Shown piece after piece: positions 36,020 through 48,465 of a DNA stretch of 64,000 bases. Under the pieces are notes generated by a model. The model was not told the DNA's origin, made no database searches, and saw only the letters and a list, made by a program, of their open reading frames with translations. Each line of letters starts with the position of its first letter. Within the stretch, counting starts at the first letter, position 1. The position numbers and the translations under genes are program-made. The DNA comes from Clitoria ternatea (lineage: Eukaryota > Streptophyta > Magnoliopsida > Fabales > Fabaceae). The stretch lies in the NCBI GenBank assembly GCA_037962975.1, contig CM075675.1, positions 7,326,001 to 7,390,000 on the forward strand. The letters run 5' to 3'.

Positions 36020-39000
36020 CATTTTGAAACTTCTGATTATCTGATAAATATGGGTCCGATCCATAATCGTGTGTAATTTCCTGATTGTTTTTTTATTCTT
36101 TTTCAGAAACATAAAAAAATGCTAGTTTGAAAACTAAAAATAGTATATGGTAAATAAATATAAAAACCCAGTAATTAATAATCATATTAAGTAATTTAAG
36201 GACCATTTACTTTTAAAATACATTTTCTGTTTTCATTTTTAATTATAAATTTATCACATTATTTTGTGTTCCAAAATGTTTCTACAAGAAATACTAAAAC
36301 AAGATGTCATTTAGTTTTTGAAAATGTTTTCTATTTTCACTTCGCTTTCCAGTTTTAATTACAAAAATATCAACTAATTTTTTGTTTCCAAAACTTTATA
36401 TAGGAAACACTAAACACAAAAAAATTATTTTTATTATGTTCTATACAATCTTTGAAAAACAAAAAATAAGGTGATAGTTTTTTATTTGACAATTATATTT
36501 GGAAATGTTTTTTTTATTTATTTATAAGAAAATTTATTTGATACTTGTTTTTTTTAATTATTTTAAAATATATATACATTTTTTTAATGGTTAAATATAT
36601 TTTTGGTCCCTGTGTTTTTACCATTTTCTGGTTTTGGTCACTCCATTTATCTTTTTATTGATTTTGGTCTTTATGTTGTTTAATAAGTTAAAATTTGTCC
36701 TTAAGGATATGTTGAGATTAGTGGTGCATAATGGAATGAAGCAGAGTGGTACATAATGGATTATAGTCGAATAAGATAGAATGAAGTAAAAATTCCATTT
36801 CTTTCTTTGGATATTTTAAGATGGAATGAAACAATAAACACATTCCTTTGTTTGCAAAAGTAATGAAACGAAATACATTTTAATGGTTAAATTATCTCAT
36901 AATATTTATTCAACTTATTTGGATAATTATTAAATGGATAGTGGTGGAGGCAATGAAGATAGAAATTGGCAATGGTGGTTGTCGTCATGATGATGACAAC
37001 GACAATTGTGATGACGGTGATGATGATGGCGGTGATGGCAATGATATTGATGGTAGTGGTTGTTACAATGGTAGCAATAATGGTGTTCACAACAGTGGTG
37101 GTGGTTGTTAAAATAATGACAATGATGGTTTTTACGATAGTGGTGGTGGTGATGGCGACATTGATGACAGTGGTTGTGGTGGTTGTAATGGTGATTGCGA
37201 TGGTGGAGGTGGAAACTTCGGTGATGTTGGTAATGGTGTACAATGAAGATTATAGGTTTATAAAATTAAAAACAAAAGTAAAAAAACCATTTTTCCCTTA
37301 ATTTTAAATATAACTAAACTATTTTGAAAATTAGTAAAAACTCATTTAGCATATGTTTTGCCAAACAAGGCTTGTTTTCAAATTGACTTTGACAAATCAT
37401 AAACTAAAAACTCGTAACCACCTCAAATGAGTTCTAATTTAATAAGTTTGATTCCATCTATATACATCATACTACAAGAATAATCAATTTTAGTCTGGGA
37501 GTTTGGTATAGGACTTAATGGCATGAGGCATCCCACGCCATGTTTGAACGTCCCAGATTTTTTTATTTTTTGACACATGGAGGGTTAGGATTTTAAAATC
37601 CTGACATGGGAAAAATCAGCGGTATATGCGTGAATAACCCTAAATTTTTCTCTCAATCTTCCAAATTTTCTTTTATGTGGTTTGAAACGTAAAGCATTCC
37701 ATTTCATTCCCCACCGGTGTCATTGTGATTGTGACGTAAAAATGAATCTTTTGAACTGATTTGAATTTCAAAGTCAAAGATTAGTAACCTATTTAGTTCT
37801 TTTAGTTTTATGTTTTACGATTATTTATGATAGCTATGGGAACTATAGGATATTTTAATGTTTTAGAAAATATTGAAATTGAAACCTTAGGATACATGAT
37901 TTATTGTAAAGTTTGTTTATTATATTATATTATACACTTGAGTATGTTAGGATAGAATTATAAAGTTTTAGAAAATAATAATTTAAAATTAGAGTTTAGG
38001 AAAATAAAAAAATTAGAAAATTTTAATTAGAATTTGAAAAAATAAAAAACTTAAAAATATACAAATTAAATATGTACTCAATTGTTTTTACATAATTAAT
38101 TTAGGTTTAATGTAAAATTTTGAATAATACATGTGTTATAACACATACCCTCATTTAGAACAATCATGAAATTTTAAATAATACATGAAAAATTTTAAAG
38201 TATGCACATTTGATTTTGTTCTTCAACTATTGAATTTTTGGGAGATAGAAAGCATATGAGACAGAGGAATGACACACTGGTTTGCAGGGACACAATTTGG
38301 ATAATGAGATGCAAGAATGAGGAGGGTCTGATGATGGAGACAAAAAGGACGTGGTCATGGGGGGACATATGGAGTTGGTGGCAACAGAAAAGGCGGTCGC
38401 AAATGTAGGCATGTATAAAAGGGTTCGTGAGGGTTGTCGTTTATTTATTTTTGAAAGAAACGAGTTGTTTAATAATGACTGGGGATGTTTACTTTGATGC
38501 TTAGATTATTATGGTGGTATGCTAAGTTTTGAGGTGTTTAATCTAGTTGTCAAAGGAATGGTAAATATGGTTGCTGATAATTCTTTTGTTGTGATAAGAT
38601 GGTGGAAGAGGGGGAAGAGACACGGGGTGTGAGGGTGGTTGGTGAAAGAAGATCATGGAAGATGAGAGAGAAAATGATGAGTTTAACCCACTTTAACTTA
38701 TGTAAATAAGTCTAAATTATAATCATTGATGTCATTAACTTTGATAGAGAAATAAAAAAGAAATTAAATTAATTAGATTTGTTTGACATATATTTAAAAT
38801 AAATGATACTTATTTTTTAAAAAAAATATAGGATTAAATTTAAAATAAACCAAAAAGATAAAAAAAATGTAAGTAGATTTGTCATTCTTAAAGACAATCC
38901 TTTTTATTTATTTTTTAAGTAAAGACAATCCTTTTGTTAATTTGGAAAAATGTGCTTAACGAGTCTCATTCTCAATTAGTTTTAAAAACAGACATTATGA

Positions 39001-39180
39001 TTACTTACAGTTGATACCTGATTTATCTCCGAATTAGTTATGATTTTGAAACAGATGCATTAATTTTGTTATATTATTTTGATAGGTATGACGCAACAAA
39101 GTTACTACTTACTAGTACTACTATAATTTAATAATGTTATTGGTTATTGATAACTTATAATAATGATAAAATAATAATGT
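36020..39180. other. Intergenic region between TE block and PGAP3-like gene
   Basis: AT-rich. At 36595-36690 it holds a TTTTTGGTCCCTGTG...GGTCTTTATG phrase common in dispersed plant repeats, and at 37480-37640 a CATCCCACGCCATG...CCTGACATGGG stretch that looks like part of an old transposon. No supported gene. Candidate regulatory sequence for the downstream gene was not resolved. Confidence 0.4.
36935..37245. repeat. Imperfect GTG/GAT trinucleotide tract
   Basis: About 300 bp of GGTGGT, GATGAT and GGCGAT triplets on the plus strand, open in both directions. The predicted Val/Met- or Thr/Ile-only peptides follow from the triplets, so no gene is called. Confidence 0.75.
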
Positions 39181-39435
39181 CGTGGCTGTGAGAGAGATAT
39201 CATCATATTCGTCCCCTCACGAGATTCTGGTTCTGTTTCTGCCACCCAACTCGCTCCGAGTTGACTCGCTGTTTTCCCTCTCCAGATCAACCTCCGTCGC
39301 CCCCCCACTGCGCTCCGCCGTCATTGCAACCCCCACCACCCATCCCTGTCAATGCAAAACTCTCCGTTGATTCTCGTCGGAAACTTCTCCTTCTTCTCCC
39401 TCTTTCGTCTTTGACTTCCTTCTCTCGTGATTCCA

Positions 39436-39532
39436 ATGGGTCCCTTTCGCCTTTTCCTTCTCCTCGCCGGTCTCTTCTCCCTCCTCTGCCCCATCGCCGG
39501 CAGCGACGGGGACGCCGATCCACTTTACATGT

Positions 39533-39581
<49 letters not shown>

Positions 39582-42500
39582 CTCTCTCTCTCTCTTTGAT
39601 TTTTTTCTTCTCACGGTCTGTTAATAGAAGAAGAAGGTCCCAGATTTGGAATTTTCACTTTTAGCGCTCGATTAGGTTTTGGGGTGCTAAAGAAATCTGG
39701 GTTTGGTATTTTAATGTTATGGGTACAGTAAAAATTGGAACTTGGAATTTTCCGTCTTCTATTTATATATATATATACATATATTAATTCCTTTATAAGT
39801 GTTTTGGTGTGGAGTTGTTTTTAACATGACGTGATATATGTGTCTTATGTGGTTGGTTTTTGGTTGATTCTTCTAGGATTCAGTGCCTGCGTATGTGCAA
39901 TGGATGATGATGAGTGAGTGTGTGTGAGAGAGAGAAATTAGACATATATTTGAGATACTGAGGATTATCTTATATTACATGATCAGTTGTTTTTCTTGGG
40001 GTTCCATCGTTTAAGTTTTTCAGTTGAAGGAGAAAAATTCCATCGTTTTGTTTAGTTGCTTCTGATAATTTCCGGTAGTTTCTCTGCCTGCGTAGGAGCA
40101 ATTGCAATGTTTTTTTGCGTTGTGTCTGTGTTAAGCTTAAAATGTTAATGTTGGATAATTATTTCTTTCCCGGCAGATGTTAGTGCTGAGTATGAAAACA
40201 ATAGTAAAAAAATAAATAGTATTTATAGATATTAAGAAATTCAATAGGAAATTTATTATAAGAAATTATATTGGATTGTTAATTTTGAATGAAAACTTTT
40301 ATTCTTCAAATTTGTTAATGTTAACTTTCCTCTGTGTGCCCAAGGACATACAACGCATTCCTTCAGAAAAACCGAAAATTATTTTTTGAAAAGGCAGAGA
40401 CCTATTATATTTACTCTAAAGGTTGAGTTTAAGTCTCTACAAGTGGTAACTTTCTATTGAAAATGGATGTATGTATTGTGCTTTTATATTTGTGTTGAAA
40501 TTATTACATGCACTCCAATAAAATATTACCTTTTTTAGTGACTTAAACAAAGGTTAACCAAATCCTATATTTAAAATATAAATGCATAAAAATTACTTAA
40601 CTTTTGTAAGTAATTTAAAGGGTTTGACAAGGTGCATTAGATATTTCTTAACTGGTGTTCTTGGACTCTTAGCAGAGCCTTTCTTTTTGGGAGTTTTTTT
40701 TATATCAGCGTGATACTAATGGAGGGATTCCTTAACTTTTATTGAAACAATTTGTATTATAAAAATACTACTAACCACTGCCTTAAGGAATTAAAATTAG
40801 AAAATTTATAGAAAAATATTAACATTAGAACTTACGAATGTACATTCACTGTGATTTTCACTAAAAAAAAGCAATGTATTAATTCCTTAACTAGTGTCCT
40901 TACTATATCACTGGTCAGAGATCTTTACTGAGTACTGGTAGAAAACTAGAAATCATAATCCTAATCCGAAGTGTGTTTTCTGGTTGATCTTGGTTTGTGA
41001 TTTTGAAATGTCATGCTAGCATGATGGCAGTTGTAATGTGTCAGAACATGTATAATATTAATACATGATATGGGTATTTGCAAATTGCAATTGAGGAGTT
41101 CAAGAAAACAGTTGGGGGCATTTATGTTTCATAACTATGTACTTGCTACTGTTTAATCACGAGGGGCTGGATTGGTTGCCATATTGTTGGTCCTCCCAAA
41201 TTCACTCCTTGTTAAGGGTACAAGTCGAGCTGAGCTGAGTATTTTAAGTGTGTTTAGTAGTCAGTTGGTCTGACCAAGTTCCTTCCGTTGAAGGCAACGG
41301 GTCAAACAGTCTGGATTAATAGGCATGTTGTTCGAGAATGTCCCAAATGTAATTGGACGAACATATTGGAATTGCACCTTTTGGCCAACTCCATTTGAGA
41401 CCTTCCAACCACATAACAAACAAGCACTATATTGAGGGCTAGGATGTAAGAGAAAAGGTTGATCAAGCTTAGTTCGTTTGTGAAATGGTTTTGCTAACCA
41501 TTGCACTTTAAGGCTAAAGAATAAAAAATAGAAAGTTTATTTTGAAAAGTATAACATCAATATTAACGATGTTTTCCCACCAAGATTTCCAATAAAATTA
41601 ACATTTAATACACACATATATAAATATACATGTTGAACAATCCAAGTGTGAGTAAGGGGAAGTTTGTTTGGTTGTCCATAATGATAGGAGAAGGCATCGA
41701 GGAGAGCAAGTCCTTTAGTTTTGGACTTCACAATACAACCCAAAATCTTAAGGCATACGTACATGGTTCTTTGAACTTAGAAATCGCTCCCCTTACTCAT
41801 ATCTACTCGGTATGAGACTGAGTCACACTTGGATTGTTCAACAATACACACATACATTACACACACTGTGTGTGTAATCCTTGACTCTTGGTCTTAGGAA
41901 AATTGTTATTTTAATGAGCCAAATTTAAAGCTTGAGTTTGGCTGATTTAAAAAGGAAGTTTGGGATTGACTTGTTTATGGTTTAATTTTCTTTTCGTTAT
42001 CAAACTTCTTGTTGAATAAATTTACTAATTTGGATTTAACATATATACTTTCAGTTTCCTGCTAGAAGGTGAACTATTCATAAAGATCACTCAAGATTGG
42101 AGACGAAATCTTTAATGATGAAACTGGTGAATTTTTAGAAGAGAATGTATGCTCACCTTTTCAAACTATGACTTCTAAAAGTTGAAATTAGGTAAATGAT
42201 ATATATAAGATAAGATAGCAATAAACAAAGTTATAGTGTTTAAGTTAATGTAATAAACTTACAATATTTAGGTAATACATATATTATATGCAAACTATTT
42301 GAGAGCTATTAATGTCAAACCTGTAAAGCCTGAGCTAAACTCATTTAAATATTCGAGTGTAAAGCCTGGGCTAGACACATCAGAGTGTAAGTATCTTGCT
42401 TTAGAATATTTGGTGTGTGCTCTTTTAATTTCTCTTCCTTGCAATGGGGGTGTTTGTGTTTTTTGACATCTGACTTCCAGTTGTCAGTTGTCACCACAAC

Positions 42501-45407
42501 CCTGTCATCCTGACTATGCAGCATCAATCATGAGATTTGTTCAAAAAATTCAATGAATACCATCCCTTTCTTTTTATTAATTTCTACAGGTATGTTTATA
42601 TTCATTCTACACGTGTTCAGTTTAATCCATTCCCATATTTATGCATTCACAAAGGAGTGGGAAAATCTAGCTGTTTATCCTGATAAGCATTTTTAGTAAT
42701 ATGAAAATGGTGAAGCTTACGTATAGTCACGTGTTAATAATATGTAAATAATGAGCAGAATGCCGTATGCAGAAACTGTACATGTTCTGCTGGTTGATCC
42801 AGTATTGACCTGTATGCTAACAAAAGTACTGCTACTATCGTGTAGTTTTCATATGAAGAGTAAATAATTAAACTGGTCCCTAGGGTGACCACCAACTAAC
42901 TCCCTTAAAGATGATGATTACTAAGTAAGTCCTAAAAAATTGATTTTGGTCACTATGTTGAGAAAAAATTGGTTCGCAAAATATAGGATGGAATCAACTA
43001 GGTCCCTCAAAAGAATTAACTTAGTGGCCAATTCAAACTATGAAGGACTTATTTAGTGACTATCATCTTTGAGGAACCCAATTGGTGATTATTTTACCTT
43101 TCGAAGACCAACTTGATAGTTTACAACTCAATACAATAACAGTAATATAATTATCTTATGCTCTATTCTCGTCTTGCTTGCCATGTGATCAATTATGGTT
43201 GTGACTATTAAATTTCAGAGGTTGTGTGGAGCAGTGTGAGAAAACTGGATGTGTAGGGGATAGGTGCTTTCACCATTGTAAATTCTCATCAGATGGAAAA
43301 CCAATTGATGGTCCTTGGTATATGCATGAACCCCTCTACTTGAGGTGGAAACAATGGGACTGTCGCACTGACTGTAGGTATTACTGTATGCTAGCTAGAG
43401 AGGAGGAAAGAAGAAAACTTGGTGACAAGCCTGTCAAGTATCATGGAAAATGGCCATTTTGGCGTGTTTACGGAATTCAGGTTCTTTCATGAATCTCCTA
43501 TGAAAGGTTTAATGGTAATATTGCTAAGTTGGTTGTTTTAGATTCTAATTGTAGTGTGGATGTTATGTATGGCTTCCTCAGGAACCTGTTGCTGTTGCTC
43601 TGTCTGCCCTTAATCTGGCAATGCAGTTTCATGGCTGGGTTTCCTTTTTTATTCTTGTGTACTATAAGTTGCCCTTGAGGCCAGATAAGAAGACTTACTA
43701 TGAGTACACCGGCTTGTGGCACATATATGGGATTCTATCTATGAATGCATGGTTGTGGAGTGCTGTTTTTCATAGTAGGTAAGTTGTTCCCTTGATGATT
43801 TCCTTCTATGGTCCATGCTGTATATTGCCTTTTATCTAAGTATTGAAGTAACTCAAATCAAAGTACAGTCTTTTCTTTGCAGTGTCCTAATATTTGATAT
43901 TCCTGCACTTTTGTGCAAATGATATTTTGAGTGGTGAAAAAAAATTGGATTTTGTGCTACAATGATCACAAAAGCAATAGCATACACACAGTCTCACAAG
44001 GCTTTATATGAAAAAAATTATATAATGAGTATGGTTGGCTTATTGTAAATATGCTGCAAAAATCAGAGTGCTCAGAAACATCAGCTGATTTCATTCAACA
44101 GTAAAAGAAAAGTAGATCCTGATATATTTGGTATTGATACAGCTATTGCTGCTTATTTTGTTTGATATTAGTTTATCATGAAGAGGAGAGGGTGTTGTAC
44201 AATTATAATCTAACTTTAATTTTTTTCACTTTTAACTTTTGATGTGTAAATCAAATTTCATCTGTAGAGCTGTGGAATTGACAGAGAAGCTGGATTTTTC
44301 TTCTGCTGTGGCCTTACTTGGATTTAGCCTCATCCTAACAATACTGCGAGCTTTTAATTTGAGAGACGAGGCTACAAGAGTCATGGTTTCTGCTCCCTTG
44401 GTTTCTCTTGTGACAACTCATATCATGTATCTAAATTTCTATGAACTTGCTTATGGTAATCTTCTATTCTAAACCAAGTGTTACTGTCTACTAGTTACAC
44501 ATTCTTATAATTTTTATGTTCCCTGCATGAGTCATGCATGGTTCATGCTTCCTTGATTACTTTCGTGACAAGTCATATACTTAGGGTGAGTTTGGAATAA
44601 TGCAACTTATGAAAATAGTTTATGACTCTCATAAGTTGTTTTTGACTTATTTTGATAAGTTACTTACCTTATTCCAATAAATTTTGCAATCAAATTTATA
44701 ATGTAAGTTCTCATTTAAAAATAACTTATTTTATAAGCTCTTAATTAGTTGCATATCTAAACACACCCTTAAACTGAATTTCCACAAGCTCACTTGCGAC
44801 CCTTTTGTTTTTGGTTAAATAAGTCTTTACAAGTTTACAATTGGATAGTTCAAGGACTTAATCGCGAGTTTTAAAAGTACAGGGATCTACTTTAAAAATC
44901 CCAAATGGTTTAGTGACTAACTGAATAGTTTAACTTTTAACCTTTACTTTTACATGACATGGCTGTTGAGTTAGTCATGCATTTATGACTAATGTTAATA
45001 GTGCTGAAAATTATGGCAGATGCAACTTCTTTCAGATTAAGTTAACCAGAAAAGGGTCTGCAGAAATCATGCTGCACTGCCATTGAGGAGTGAGCTGATG
45101 CATATTAACTGTTGTTACAGGTTTGAACCGGATAGTTTGCACTGCAATGGCTGTTGTACAACTTCTTATTTGGGCCGTTTGGGCCAGTGTTTCCAGCCAT
45201 CCGGCACGGTGGAAACTATGGTTGGTGGTAGTCGGAGGTGCGCTAGCTATGGTGTTGGAGACATATGACTTCCCACCTTACATGGGATATGTGGATGCTC
45301 ATGCTTTATGGCATGCAGCAAGCATCCCTCTCACCTTTCTTTGGTGGAGTTTTGTAAGGGATGATGCTGAGTTCAGAACCTCAGCTCTGCTCAAGAAGGT
45401 GAAATAG
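39436..45407 (+). CDS. PGAP3/Per1-like GPI-anchor lipid-remodelling protein, complete, five exons
   Basis: Exons 39436-39530, 43219-43480, 43582-43778, 44268-44455 and 45121-45407 total 1029 bp (342 residues plus TAG). All introns are GT-AG and the phases agree. The product has an N-terminal signal peptide (LFLLLAGLFSLLCPIAG). A Cys-rich lumenal segment follows (GCVEQCEKTGCVGDRCFHHC, DCRTDCRYYC), then about seven hydrophobic segments with the Per1 motifs LNLAMQFHGW, NAWLWSAVFH and DAHALWHAASIPLTF. The family acts in the secretory pathway on GPI-anchored proteins, removing the sn-2 acyl chain of the lipid moiety. ATG at 39436 is preferred over the in-frame GTG at 39427. Intron 1 (3.7 kb) starts with a CT microsatellite; introns 1 and 4 contain small transposable elements. 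Length is usual for plant members. Confidence 0.93.
39535..39596 (+). repeat. CT microsatellite at the start of PGAP3-like intron 1
   Basis: About 20 TC dinucleotides begin four bases after the exon 1 donor (GTCAGT at 39531). Likely length-variable. Confidence 0.9.
41631..41843. mobile_element. 213-bp TG...CA element with 21-bp terminal inverted repeats (TRIM solo LTR or MITE)
   Basis: Ends TGTTGAACAATCCAAGTG and its inverse, flanked by ATACA on both sides (41626-41630 and 41844-41848). TG/CA ends and a 5-bp duplication favour a small LTR; the long inverted ends are MITE-like. Lies in intron 1 of the PGAP3-like gene. Confidence 0.75.
42866..43130. repeat. Imperfect long hairpin, MITE-like, in intron 1
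   Basis: The left arm CAACTAACTCCCTTAAAGAT...GTAAGTCC faces the right arm GGACTTATTT...CATCTTTGAGGAACCC in inverted order over roughly 100 bp. It ends about 90 bp before exon 2. Termini and target duplication not resolved. Confidence 0.45.
44584..44768. mobile_element. Tourist-like (PIF/Harbinger) MITE, 185 bp, in intron 4
   Basis: Terminal GGGTGAGTTTGGAATAATGC and inverted GCATATCTAAACACACCC, with TTA duplications at 44581-44583 and 44769-44771. The 3-bp TTA target and GGGTG ends fit Harbinger MITEs. Confidence 0.75.
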
Positions 45408-46333
45408 TGCTGTTGACACAATTTGACAGAGGTTGGATGGCTCAGATGAAGGACATCATGTCTCATGCTGCTGCTGCAGCTTACTTTGATTTTGTACATC
45501 AAAACTCTTCTTTCATTTTCCTCGTGTAGGCATTTATTTGAAATGCTTAACACGATGGTTTCTGTGTTTTTGATTTTGTAACCGTGTTTTCCTCATGTAT
45601 GATGAGGTATACTTAGTGAAATTTAACTTTTGCAATGGCTTTTGCACCTTTTCTAAACAAATAATAACAACCGCCAGATATTCCACCACCTTCTGCATAT
45701 GCTTTGACTATAAAAGAAAAACAAGAAATGCAGTGAGGAGAAGCTGCGTGAACAATGTCACGGTGATGTATCAATTAGAGTTCATGCAGCCAACAATTAC
45801 AACTGAAACAACTATAGTTAACTTGATAGTTTAGTCTGTGAAAGCGTTGCATTATTTACTTTTGGTTCTGGAAGTATCACCACGCACAATTTGACTTCTT
45901 TTTATGTGTAAATTGGTTCGCAATTTACTATCTTATACTTTCTTAATCTTCTGAATCAGCAATTGGCGGGAACATTATTGTGAGCAAGTTTACACACTCA
46001 AAGATTAAATTGTACATAACAGTATTTTCAAGGACTAAATTATGAGCAACTTTATAAATTTGAGGATTAATTTGTATCTAGAGAAACTTTCAAAGACGAA
46101 AGTTTAACCACTGTCACTTTTAGGATCAAATTATATACAAACATGACAAATAGCTGCATTACAAATAGAAATTGCACATAACAGTATTTTCATTTATGTT
46201 GTCTTTACTTTTCATGGTATATTTTGTTACGGTTTTATGTTATTAGCTGCATTACAAATAGAGATTGGATATTGTTGATGCATAAACTTTCCCTCTTGTA
46301 AGTGGTTTTTAATAAAATAATACACAACTTTAG

Positions 46334-46507
46334 CTCTTGAAAGTTTGGAGCCCTGACTATGCCGGCAAATGGAGAAGAGGTTATGAAGATAAGGTTCCAT
46401 CACATGTTCAAGATGTGAACAGAAAGAAGCTAGAGCCCATTCAGAAGAAGCCAAATACCCTTCTAAATGACACTCGTGAGGAAGTTGCTGGGCATGTTAA
46501 TACCTAG
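46334..46507 (+). pseudogene. Possible orphan coding exon, 57 residues, unidentified
   Basis: After a TTTAG acceptor-like site a frame reads LKVWSPDYAGKWRRGYEDKV and continues to a TAG with a charged, non-repetitive composition. No upstream exon was found. It could be a gene fragment captured by a transposon or chance. Confidence 0.22.
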
Positions 46508-46990
46508 CTTCTGGTTATGTTGTCAACTCGATTAACCATTCAAGTTCCTATTATGGTACTTGCATAAAGCTCCATTAGCAGCAACATCATCTTCACTTCA
46601 CAGTTTGTACATCTAGACTTGAGTTGAGACGTTTAATTATTGGCTGCAATAATGTATATTGCTAAATTAATGCAAGTTTTTTCCTCACCATTTTCTTCAA
46701 GAAGACAGAGAAACAGAGGCAGAACAAACAAGAGAAGAGAGATACAAAAATGTTATATATCTCCTTTGGTTAATATAAGCAAAGTGTTAACAATAATTAT
46801 ATTCTGCATCAAAATTTGATATTACTTACAACCAATGAACCAATCGTATGATTGGTTAGGAGAGTACACGCATGAAATTTGTCTTATTTAGACATAAAAG
46901 TGAAAGCATAAACAATGAAAAAGTTCATGTATGAACAGTTTACAAAAGCCAGAATATTAAGTAAAGAAATATATGTTGTTGCTAATTTAT

Positions 46991-47275
46991 TTACCTTAGT
47001 TTCGTTGTAGTTAAATTTAAAAGTTGGCATCTTCTCAGAAATTTAGAACTTTTGTCCCAAATGGTGACTTGATCTTGGTTCTTTCCGAAGGAGAAAGGGT
47101 CATCAAAGCACGCTTCAACTGTGGTCAAATTGGCCACTTGGCGCCATATTTGTAAGAAAGAAAAGGACTTAAATTGGTTTCTAGCTAAAGGAAAATTAAA
47201 GCCACATATATCCTTTCTATTTCCAACTAAATCCTCTTCAATTATTGCATAATACACGGAGCCTCCATCCTAATA
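46991..47275 (-). pseudogene. Possible coding fragment, about 90 residues, unidentified
   Basis: An open minus-strand stretch preceded by an ATTAG acceptor-like site reads GGSVYYAIIEEDLVGNRKD and onward with mixed composition. I do not recognise it and see no partner exons. Stated only because the composition differs from neighbouring AT-rich DNA. Confidence 0.2.
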
Positions 47276-48465
47276 ACACCAACCCAGCTTAAGCATTAGT
47301 TCCACACATATATATATGTTAAATATCAACTAAATTAAAACTTCAAAAAATAAAATAAAAGGGACTGATGCAGTGTTTACGTGATAATTTTCATTTACCA
47401 GATGGTAAGACAAATAATCATGGAGCAATTCTTTCATATTTCCCTTGTTCTGCTTTCAAGTGCAAGATGTTATGTGTTATTGTATTTAGATCAGTTGGTA
47501 ATTATCCAAAATTTGTTCTAGTGGTGTAAGGCATATAACTCAGGCTCTTGTGTCTAAGTGTATCAAGCATTTGATTTGATGCCAAGAAGGACAGGTATCG
47601 GTTTCAAAGTATTTTAAGCTGTGAAGTCTTCTATGACTGCTAAGAAGGTTCCCAACCAACTTTCGGTGTGTTGGCTTAGCCCAGTTAATTAGAAATAAAA
47701 TTTTTACCTGTTGGTTAAATAAAGTTGGATTGTATCTTAAATTATATAAAAAATTAACATTTATTATTGAATAGTGTTTCTCTATAGCTTTATTTCTATA
47801 ACCAGATTATCAAGTACACACTAAATAAATTGATCTAATCCAACTTAAATTATGAGAAATGCATCTTCTTATTTACTTTATTCATGCTATAAACTAGCAT
47901 TAATCCACGTGGAAAATAGTGTGGTCCTCACTTGTTGACAACATGAGTACTTACACTATGCAAAAAATAATCTAGTGGTCTACTATACTAATTAAAGTTT
48001 TTTCTGGGTTTGTTGTCCACTAATATTGTTTTTTTATGTACTAAACTAAACTACTACACAGTTTAAAAGTTTAACTTCTAATGAGTCTATATATGTTGTC
48101 ACTTCGCACACTCAACTTTGACAATTCACATCAAAAAACATCAAAAAGAAAATCAATGATACTATTGTCAGTTGAGAAGGGAATCTTGAAAGCTTATAAT
48201 AATAATAAAAAAAACCATATTCTTCTCCTTTGTTGCCTCACTTGTTAACAACCCAAATTATATTCTTCTTTTTATTTATTCATAGATTTGAAGGGATGCA
48301 CTAATTGATTGCTGATTACTTTGACAAAAAAAGTAACAAGCAGATTCCTTCTAGTCTTTTTCAGTCTTTCCTCCACCTATAAATAGTATCCGTACGATTA
48401 ATAAAAAAAGAGTACAGACACTCTCCAATCCAAAACTAACAAGAAAAAAACCAAATCAAAACACA

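Larger units (their letters stand above)
45408..48465. other. Intergenic region between PGAP3-like and DREB1 genes
   Basis: The first about 200 bp presumably carries the PGAP3-like 3' UTR. 45990-46150 has repeated GGACTAAATTATGAGCAA-type phrases of a dispersed repeat. Two short unassigned open stretches are listed separately. No RNA gene or other supported element. Confidence 0.4.

Noticed and set aside
36887..37301. Val/Met-rich and Thr/Ile-rich frames on opposite strands
   Set aside because: Triplet-repeat translation only.
41261..41506. 81-codon minus frame in PGAP3-like intron 1
   Set aside because: No recognised family, no splice context; a dispersed-repeat fragment is as likely.
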